Source: SZAS-103 sp038316385
Lineage (GTDB): Bacteria; Pseudomonadota; Gammaproteobacteria; Xanthomonadales; Xanthomonadaceae
Length of the DNA stretch: 64,000 nt
NCBI GenBank assembly: GCA_038316385.1
Contig: JBBQAN010000005.1
Span: 62,001 to 126,000, forward strand
Direction of reading: 5' to 3'
Position 1 is the stretch's first letter; the number at the start of each line of letters is the position of its first letter. The translations under genes and the position numbers were made by a program. The notes below the pieces were generated by a model. That model did not search any database. It worked only from the letters and a program-made list of their open reading frames with translations, and was not told the origin of the DNA. Below, in pieces: positions 58,340-64,000 of the stretch.

Positions 58340-58366
58340 AGAAGCCCGGCCTCGTGCCGGGCTTCT
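58340..58366 (+). terminator. Terminator after the OmpA-family gene
   Basis: AGAAGCCCGGC (58340-58350) pairs perfectly with GCCGGGCTTCT (58356-58366) around CTCGT, 24 bases after the stop. The following GCGTTTCTGG has only a short T stretch, but the stem is very stable. Confidence 0.8.
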
Positions 58367-58461
58367 GCGTTTCTGGTGGTTGACGCAGCGTGCGACATTG
58401 CTTGTGGAACGCGCGCAAGCTTCCTACACTCGGGTCTCATTGGTTCCAGCGGGAAACAACA

Positions 58462-58926
58462 ATGCAGCACGTCCATACGTTTGCAATCATGCTTCTGGCT
58501 GGCATGCTCGCTGCACCGGCATACGCTGGACCGGATTGCTCCGTCAAGTCGGTTCCGCAACCACTGCCGTTACGGCCGACCGCGTTGCCTGCACTCAGTT
58601 CCGAATTGCCCGGTAGCGGGCGTCAACTGGGTTCGCCGGAAGGTGTGCTGGCGTATACGAGCAACGAGGAACAGGCGGTGGATCGGGTGCTGTTGCGATT
58701 GCGTCTGGAAGGCTGTCAGAACGTGTCACAGGCCGCTGCATACGTGCCCCGCACGAAATGGGATAACACGCCGTATCGATTCAATGCCGGCGGTGATGGC
58801 AAGAAGTTCAACGCGGCCGATTTCTCGGCGTGGATGGAATCCAAGGGCATCCACGTTTCAAAAGGCAAACCTCAGCCGATGCCCGCCGATCCCGCAGCGC
58901 AGCCACAATCGCCATCTGGACAATAA
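58462..58926 (+). CDS. Small exported protein of unknown function
   Basis: A 154-residue protein with a signal peptide (MQHVHTFAIMLLAGMLAAPAYA, cleaved after AYA). The mature part contains two cysteines (PDCSVKS and EGCQNVS) that could form a disulfide, and ends in a proline/glutamine-rich tail. The family is not recognised. It follows the OmpA-family gene after a terminator, so it is probably expressed separately. ATG 58462 is chosen for the signal peptide. Confidence 0.7.
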   Translation: MQHVHTFAIMLLAGMLAAPAYAGPDCSVKSVPQPLPLRPTALPALSSELPGSGRQLGSPEGVLAYTSNEEQAVDRVLLRLRLEGCQNVSQAAAYVPRTKWDNTPYRFNAGGDGKKFNAADFSAWMESKGIHVSKGKPQPMPADPAAQPQSPSGQ

Positions 58927-58946
58927 ATCGCGAATCGAGGCATGTC

Positions 58947-59978
58947 TCAGCGTTTGTCGAAACGGTAATGCGCGACCAACCATTCGTTGCCGTCGCGATA
59001 ACCGAACAGCTCCGCGCACGCCATCCAGAACATCCGCCAGCGCTGGCTCCAGACGCGCGCATGTTTCACTCCGTACACCGCGCCCAGAATTTGCAAAACT
59101 TCCGTGCGATGCGCGTCTTGGTTTTCAAGCCATTGATTCGCGGTGCGCTGGTAATGTGTGCCTGGCACGAGCCAGCGCTCACGCAACACCAGGTCATTCT
59201 GGAAATGCAGGAAAGTGTCCGCTGATGGCATCAACCCGCCGGTGAAGAAATTGCGCGCCATCCAGTCGCTGTCGTTGTGTTCGTCATCGAACGGATACAT
59301 CAGGTAGCGGTGACAGAAGATGTGCGTGAACAGGCATCCATCGTTTTCCAGCCAGCCCGCGATGCGTTCGAACAGCAAACGGTAGTTGCGCACATGCTCG
59401 AACATCTCGATCGATACAACGCGATCGAAGCGCGTGTCGAGGGTTAGCTGGTTGACGTCACGCGTGAGAATTTCGACGTTGCCGAATCCACTCTCGCGAC
59501 AGCGCGCAAGGATGTGTTCGCGCTGACTTGCAGAATTCGAGACGCCGGTGATGCGCGCGTTCGGATAGCGCTCGGCCATCCACAACGTCAGCGAACCCCA
59601 GCCACAACCGAGTTCGAGGATGCGCTGGCCATCGGCGAGTCCCGCGCGCTCGCCGTAGATCGAGAGCATCGCTTCTTCGGCCTGATCGAGGGTTTCGCTG
59701 CCGGTCGGGTAATAACAACCGCTGTATTTCAGACGCTTGCCGAGACATAGCTGGAAGAATGCGGTCTGCACTTCGTAGTGCTGGCGATTGGCCGCGTCGG
59801 TCTCGATCGCGAGTGGGCTGTTGCGCAGTTCGACGAGGCGGCGGCGGAAGTTCGCATCCGCAGCGGCGAGATCGTCGGCGTATTCCTGGCGCAATCGTTC
59901 GGCGCACAAACGACGGATGCCGACGCGGGTGAGCGCATCGGGAATGCGGCCGTTTTCGCAAAGGGAAATCAGCGACAT
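58947..59978 (-). CDS. Cyclopropane-fatty-acid-synthase-like SAM methyltransferase
   Basis: A 343-residue class I methyltransferase of the CFA synthase/coclaurine N-methyltransferase-like group. The SAM motif ILELGCGWGSLTLW is at 120-133. LKYSGCYYPTG (83-93) corresponds to the conserved KYSxxxY segment before the fold. IEMFEHVRNY and the aromatic C-terminus also fit. It is the last gene of the minus-strand lipid operon, 16 bases after the DUF1295 gene. Probable substrate is an unsaturated fatty-acyl chain, inferred from the neighbours. Confidence 0.85.
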   Translation of the reverse strand: MSLISLCENGRIPDALTRVGIRRLCAERLRQEYADDLAAADANFRRRLVELRNSPLAIETDAANRQHYEVQTAFFQLCLGKRLKYSGCYYPTGSETLDQAEEAMLSIYGERAGLADGQRILELGCGWGSLTLWMAERYPNARITGVSNSASQREHILARCRESGFGNVEILTRDVNQLTLDTRFDRVVSIEMFEHVRNYRLLFERIAGWLENDGCLFTHIFCHRYLMYPFDDEHNDSDWMARNFFTGGLMPSADTFLHFQNDLVLRERWLVPGTHYQRTANQWLENQDAHRTEVLQILGAVYGVKHARVWSQRWRMFWMACAELFGYRDGNEWLVAHYRFDKR

Positions 59979-59994
59979 AGGCTCCCCGTTGGCA

Positions 59995-60786
59995 TCAATC
60001 GTTGGTGGAACGATGGCGCGTCGGCCATGGGAAAAACGCGCTCACTTCGCGTTGGTACGCTCGATAGTCGTCACCGCGCGATCGCAACGCCTGCGCTTCG
60101 GTGTACGGAATGCCGGTTACGCGATACACGAAGACGAACATCAGCAATGGCCCCGTGAACGCCAGCCACGCAAGTGGCGCCCCGATCGCAAGCAGCGCGT
60201 AGGCGAACCAGTGCAGCGTTTCGAAAAAATAATTCGGATGCCGCGACCATGCCCACAGTCCACTACGGCAGGTTCTGCCCTTGTTCGCGGGATTGCCGAC
60301 CCATGCGGCAAGTTGCCGATCGGCGGTGCTTTCGCCGCCGACCGCAACGATCCATATCGCGATCGCCGCGATCGTCCGGATGGTGATCGTATCGACCGGA
60401 TTCGCGGCGGCGGCCAGCAGCGGCAACGCGAACAATGCGATGACTAACGCCTGCGCCTGGAACAGTCCGAACAACTTTCGCGGATCGTCATGGATTTGCT
60501 GACGCAGAAATCGATAGCGGCCGTCTTCCGGATGGCCGTGCACGCGCGCGTACAAATGCGCGAACAGGCGCAATGCCCAGACCCCGGCCAACACGCCGAT
60601 CAGAATGCGCGGCACGAATGCACCCCGACTGAGTAGCGCCACCGTGATCGCCATCGCTCCCATCAATCCGGCCCACGCAACATCCACGTAGCCCATGTTG
60701 TCGGCGTGACGCGCATAGGTCCAGACCGTTGTCATGGCGAGCGCGCTTCCCAGCCAGATCCACAACAGCAGGCTCCACGCGATCAC
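59995..60786 (-). CDS. DUF1295 membrane protein (steroid 5-alpha-reductase-like)
   Basis: A 263-residue membrane protein with about six hydrophobic segments. The C-terminal part SGLWAWSRHPNYFFETLHWF is the DUF1295/steroid-reductase-like signature, a fold that binds NADPH in relatives. The GTG start (60784-60786) overlaps the stop of the DUF2878 gene as GTGA; a longer in-frame extension overlaps that gene and is rejected. A lipid reductase role is inferred from family and operon. Confidence 0.85.
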   Translation of the reverse strand: MIAWSLLLWIWLGSALAMTTVWTYARHADNMGYVDVAWAGLMGAMAITVALLSRGAFVPRILIGVLAGVWALRLFAHLYARVHGHPEDGRYRFLRQQIHDDPRKLFGLFQAQALVIALFALPLLAAAANPVDTITIRTIAAIAIWIVAVGGESTADRQLAAWVGNPANKGRTCRSGLWAWSRHPNYFFETLHWFAYALLAIGAPLAWLAFTGPLLMFVFVYRVTGIPYTEAQALRSRGDDYRAYQREVSAFFPWPTRHRSTND

Positions 60787-61322
60787 GGCAGTGCCAACCG
60801 TGTTTGTGAAACCCCCAGGCGAGCCGCGAGCCATACCAGGAGCGCAACCAAGGCCGCCCATGCGACAGAGAGCCCAAGCAGCACGGTCACGATCGAAGCA
60901 TCGAAATGAAGCGCGCCGAATCCGCGCGCAGCTCCCCAATACGCAAGCGGGCCGCCGATTGCACCGAAGATCGCAGCCAGCGCATAACGGCTTTTGAGGA
61001 ACCCGAGCGAATGATTGAGGGTCATCGCGAACGCGAGCCAAAGACCGATGATCCATCCCGGTGCCAACGATTTGAAAGGCCAGGGTGCGCGGTAATCGAT
61101 CCAGTGCAACTCGATCCACGCGCTATCGGCCAACGCACCGATCAGCACAGCGAGCGGGATCAATCGCAAATCCGCACCGCGATGACCGCCGAACGCGAGT
61201 ACGACAATCGCAAACGCGACCGCTGCCAATGGCCCGATCCAGAGATGGCCGCCGGCGGCGCTCGCAACACTGATCAGCCATACGAGCTGATAGCCGACCG
61301 CATTGAGGATTTTCCAGGTCAC
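60783..61322 (-). CDS. DUF2878 membrane protein
   Basis: A 179-residue protein, almost wholly hydrophobic with about five membrane segments, beginning MTWKILNAVGYQLVWL and including HRGADLRLIPLAVLIGALAD. It fits the DUF2878 family, which has no known function but recurs beside cyclopropane-synthase-like and DUF1365 genes. The GTG start at 61322 overlaps the cfa stop as GTGA. Confidence 0.8.
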   Translation of the reverse strand: MTWKILNAVGYQLVWLISVASAAGGHLWIGPLAAVAFAIVVLAFGGHRGADLRLIPLAVLIGALADSAWIELHWIDYRAPWPFKSLAPGWIIGLWLAFAMTLNHSLGFLKSRYALAAIFGAIGGPLAYWGAARGFGALHFDASIVTVLLGLSVAWAALVALLVWLAARLGVSQTRLALP

Positions 61323-62623
61323 GCGGTGGCGCCGCCGATCGCCGGCACAAACTGGCTGCGACGATTGCCGGGACGTGCGAACAGCATCTGCGCAGCGCCG
61401 ATCGAGCGTTCCACAAAACCGCCCTCGCAATAGCAAAGGTAGTAGTCCCACATCCGCACGAAGCGTTCGTCGTAACCGCACTTGCGCACCTCGTCGAGCC
61501 GCGCCAGAAAGCGTTGCCGCCAGTGATGCAGGGTGAGTGCATAGCTCGGGCCGATGTCCTCGAGATTCAGCAGGCGCAGGTCGCTGGTGCGCGCGCTCGC
61601 CTCCAGCATCGCGCTCACGCATGGAATGAAACTTCCCGGAAAGATGTGGCGCTTGATGAAGTCCACCGAATCCAGCGCCTGCTGGTAACGCGTGTCCTCG
61701 ATCGTGATCGCCTGGATCATCGCGAGCCCATCGGGTTTGAGCAACGATGCGCACTTGCGGAAATAGGCATCCATGTATTGATGGCCGATCGCCTCGATCA
61801 TCTCGATCGAAACCAGCTTGTCGTAGGCGCCGTCCAGGTCGCGATAATCCTTCAGTAACAGCGTGATGCGATTCTGCATTCCGGCAGCGGCGACGCGTTC
61901 GGTTGCCAGTGCATGTTGCTCGGAAGAAATCGTGGTAGTGGTCACGCGGCAGCCGTAATGCGCGGCCGCATGCAGCGCGAACCCGCCCCACCCGGTGCCG
62001 ATCTCGACGACATGATCGGAGGGCTGTAGATCGAGCTTCCGGCAGATGCGATCGAGCTTGCGGGTCGATGCGGATTCCAGCGACTCGGAGGCATCGGCGA
62101 AGATGGCCGACGAATACATCATGTTGTCGTCAAGGAATATCTTGAACAAGTCGTTGCCGAGATCGTAATGCGCGGCGATGTTGCGGCGGCTGCCATTGCG
62201 CGTATTGCGACGCATGCTGTTCCAGGCGCGCATCGCCATTCCACCCAATCGTGCCAGACCGGTTTCCATACCGTCGAGCAGATCGCGATTGCGCACCAGC
62301 AGTCGCACCAACGCAACCAGGTCACTGCATTCCCATTGCCCATCCATGTACGACTCGCCGGCGCCTACGCTGCCGTTCATTGCTACCTGCCGGTAGAACT
62401 CCGGCGAACGTACGCTGACATGCGCAAGCAATGCATCGCCGTCGTTCGTTGTACCCAGCGTTTGCGATCCGACCGCGTCGTGCAGCACGATCGCGCCTCC
62501 TTTGAGGTCGCGCAAGGTGTCGATTAGCTGCGCGCGCAGAAGCCGCTCGAATCTTGAATAAGCGTCCGCAGTATTCGAAGCGGCGACGGTGGATTTCTGG
62601 AGGGTTTCTGCGGATGTGCTCAT
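61319..62623 (-). CDS. cfa: Cyclopropane-fatty-acyl-phospholipid synthase family enzyme
   Basis: A 434-residue SAM-dependent enzyme of the CFA synthase family. The lead-in AHYDLGNDLFKIFLDD (151-166) and MMYSSAIF (168-175), the SAM site VEIGTGWGGF (206-215) and the later IEMIEAIGHQYMDAYF (active-site Glu region) are all present. Such enzymes methylate or cyclopropanate the double bond of phospholipid acyl chains. ATG 62623 is preferred; GTG 62692 would add 23 residues. Its position after DUF1365 and an FAD oxidoreductase marks a conserved lipid-modification cluster. Confidence 0.93.
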   Translation of the reverse strand: MSTSAETLQKSTVAASNTADAYSRFERLLRAQLIDTLRDLKGGAIVLHDAVGSQTLGTTNDGDALLAHVSVRSPEFYRQVAMNGSVGAGESYMDGQWECSDLVALVRLLVRNRDLLDGMETGLARLGGMAMRAWNSMRRNTRNGSRRNIAAHYDLGNDLFKIFLDDNMMYSSAIFADASESLESASTRKLDRICRKLDLQPSDHVVEIGTGWGGFALHAAAHYGCRVTTTTISSEQHALATERVAAAGMQNRITLLLKDYRDLDGAYDKLVSIEMIEAIGHQYMDAYFRKCASLLKPDGLAMIQAITIEDTRYQQALDSVDFIKRHIFPGSFIPCVSAMLEASARTSDLRLLNLEDIGPSYALTLHHWRQRFLARLDEVRKCGYDERFVRMWDYYLCYCEGGFVERSIGAAQMLFARPGNRRSQFVPAIGGATA

Positions 62624-62713
62624 GACGGAACTCGCTGATGGGCAGTCGGGCTGGCTCGTCGATCCGTTGGGGTCATGGTCTTGAAGTCGCACCCGATCCC
62701 GGCGACCAGCGCA

Positions 62714-63529
62714 TCAGGGCATCGTCTGCCCGCGACCGCCGTGACCGTGGAATGGAACGCCCTTCAACCACAAACGGAACGCCTGCCAATAGATCGCCAT
62801 TACTACGCGAGCGCTCATCACGGGATAGTGAAGAAGCGCGCGCGCGAGTTGCGGGCCGTTCAAGGGGCGGCGGTCCAACACCAAGGTAGCGTCCATCTCG
62901 ATATGTTCGCCGGCGCGTACATCCATGTGCACGCGCAATTGCTCGCCGGGATCCTGGAAGCGCCAGTCATAGCCGCGCTCCAGCGGCATGAACGGGGAGA
63001 CAGTGAATTCCTTGCGGAGTATCCATCCGTGCGTGTTACCGCGCGTGGCCGCCTCTGCCATCGGCAGCACATAGGCGTGGCGCTCGTTCCACGGGATATT
63101 GCTGATCTCGGCGACGATCCAGTCCAGCGTCGCGCCATCGGCCGCGTAGCCGTAATAGATCACCACCGGATTGAAGCAATGACCGAAATAGCGCAAGTGC
63201 GCGAGCATGCGGATCGGGCCGTCCGGGCGTTTGCCGAGCCGCGATTCAACGGTATCGCGCACTGCGGTGTCGAGCGGCACGGACGGATCGCCGTGGTAAT
63301 CGCTGCGCCGGAATTCGGCGAGATTGCGGCGACCGATCGACCACAGCCAGCGGCCGTCGAACACGCGCGGAATTTCCGCCAAATCCAGATACAGCATGAA
63401 CATGCGATAGCGAAACGCGTGCTCGCGCGGAACGTTGCGGCGATGCCGCACCCAGCCTGTGTAGATGGCGCTTTGCAACGGAATGCTTGGCGATGGCGCG
63501 GTGCTCAACATGTCTTCCAGCGCCGGCAA
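62714..63529 (-). CDS. DUF1365 protein
   Basis: A 271-residue protein of DUF1365. Family-like segments are IYTGWVRHRRNVPREHAFRY at the start, then LAHLRYFGHCFNPVVIYYG, SNIPWNERHAYVLP and KEFTVSPFMP. The function is unknown, but the family is nearly always next to an FAD oxidoreductase and a cyclopropane-synthase-like gene. The start could also be the methionine at residue 7. It lies 42 bases after the oxidoreductase gene. Confidence 0.88.
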   Translation of the reverse strand: MPALEDMLSTAPSPSIPLQSAIYTGWVRHRRNVPREHAFRYRMFMLYLDLAEIPRVFDGRWLWSIGRRNLAEFRRSDYHGDPSVPLDTAVRDTVESRLGKRPDGPIRMLAHLRYFGHCFNPVVIYYGYAADGATLDWIVAEISNIPWNERHAYVLPMAEAATRGNTHGWILRKEFTVSPFMPLERGYDWRFQDPGEQLRVHMDVRAGEHIEMDATLVLDRRPLNGPQLARALLHYPVMSARVVMAIYWQAFRLWLKGVPFHGHGGRGQTMP

Positions 63530-63571
63530 TTCATCGAATCACCGCAGCCTTGATCGTGAGCGGGGCAGGGC

Positions 63572-64000
63572 TCAGTGCCATTCCACGTCGAGCGCCTTGG
63601 CAACGCTGACCGCGCTGCGCAGGCCATCTTCGTGGAAGCCATAGCGCCAGTACGCGCCGCAGAACCAGGTGCGGCGCTGCCCGTTGATGGCGACGCGGCG
63701 GTTCTGCGCATTGATGCTCTTGCTCGTATACACCGGATGCTGGTATTTCATCGTCGCGATGATCTTGCCGGGATCAATGGCGTCGGTGCGATTCAGGGTG
63801 ACGATCAACGGTTCGGGTGCGTCGATGTTTTGCAGGATATTCATGCAGTAGCTGACCGTGCACGCAGCGCCGGGTTGGGCCGGAACATGGGCATTCCACG
63901 CGGCCCAGGACTTCTTCTTCTTCGGCAGCAGGCGCGCGTCGGTGTGCAGTACGACGTCGTTGCTATGGTAAGGAATTGCGCCGAGGATTTCGGTTTCCGA
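63572..64000 (-). CDS. FAD-dependent oxidoreductase (amine-oxidase/desaturase type), 5' end beyond window
   Basis: The C-terminal 142 residues of a larger protein; the reading frame stays open to base 64000. It contains LGAIPYHSNDVVLHTDARLL, AAWNAHVPA, then YCMNILQNIDAPEPLIVTLN, YQHPVYT and the end WRYGFHEDGLRSAVSVAKAL. The last segment is the typical flavin-contacting C-terminus (GxxxExGxxSG-like) of NAD(P)/FAD amine-oxidase-like proteins found beside DUF1365 and Cfa. It is probably the oxidising partner that introduces an extra double bond in methylated acyl chains; inferred. Confidence 0.88.
   Translation of the reverse strand, partial: SETEILGAIPYHSNDVVLHTDARLLPKKKKSWAAWNAHVPAQPGAACTVSYCMNILQNIDAPEPLIVTLNRTDAIDPGKIIATMKYQHPVYTSKSINAQNRRVAINGQRRTWFCGAYWRYGFHEDGLRSAVSVAKALDVEWH

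Noticed and set aside
60787..61119. In-frame extension of the DUF1295 gene
   Set aside because: It overlaps the DUF2878 gene for over 300 bases; the GTG at 60786 gives the natural coupled start.

Overview
This window is a chromosomal segment of a GC-rich gammaproteobacterium, most likely a member of the Xanthomonadales (Xanthomonadaceae/Rhodanobacteraceae type). The evidence is the gene order tRNA-Tyr/Gly/Thr-tuf-tRNA-Trp-secE-nusG-rplKAJL-rpoBC followed directly by the str, S10, spc and alpha ribosomal operons, RpoB and EF-Tu proteins of gammaproteobacterial type, the plant-type malate dehydrogenase, the type II DAHP synthase, and intergenic repeats built on GGGAATCGGG-like units that I associate with that order. 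No rRNA, CRISPR array, insertion sequence or phage gene was seen.

Region 1 (1-33.2 kb) is the transcription/translation supercluster. It starts with a tRNA operon that reads into a first tuf gene, then secE-nusG, rplKA, rplJL with a structured L10 leader, and rpoBC. A perfect-consensus sigma70 promoter (TTGACA-18-TATAAT) at 14.46 kb drives rpsL-rpsG-fusA-tuf. The S10, spc and alpha operons follow with only short gaps and end at a strong terminator after rplQ. Many genes overlap by 1-8 bases. rpmJ is missing from its usual place after secY. The two tuf genes are nearly identical over their first ~300 bases and diverge afterwards.

Region 2 (33.2-47.3 kb) is mixed housekeeping: dsbB, a TspO/MBR protein, a type II DAHP synthase, a large secreted beta-propeller (Asp-box) protein, a DUF2127-like membrane protein, typA, a lipoprotein fused in frame to a C-terminal type IV pilin-like domain, a cyclophilin, and a three-gene operon of two unknown lipoproteins and an M48 lipoprotein metalloprotease.

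Region 3 (47.4-57.0 kb) is central metabolism: an aminotransferase, malate dehydrogenase, and the methylcitrate cycle for propionate (prpB-prpC, then prpD). prpC and prpD are separated by an opposite-strand block (glutathione transferase, cell-wall hydrolase, 2,4-dienoyl-CoA reductase). FadH and the prp enzymes together suggest growth on unsaturated and odd-chain fatty acids.

Region 4 (57.2-64.0 kb) holds an OmpA-type outer-membrane protein with homopolymer runs in its barrel, a small exported protein, and a minus-strand lipid-modification operon cut by the window edge: FAD-dependent oxidoreductase (partial), DUF1365, a cyclopropane-synthase-like enzyme, DUF2878, DUF1295 and a second cyclopropane-synthase-like methyltransferase. 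The most unusual single object is the lipoprotein-pilin fusion at 41.75-43.94 kb; the lipid-modification operon is the best multi-gene candidate for further work.
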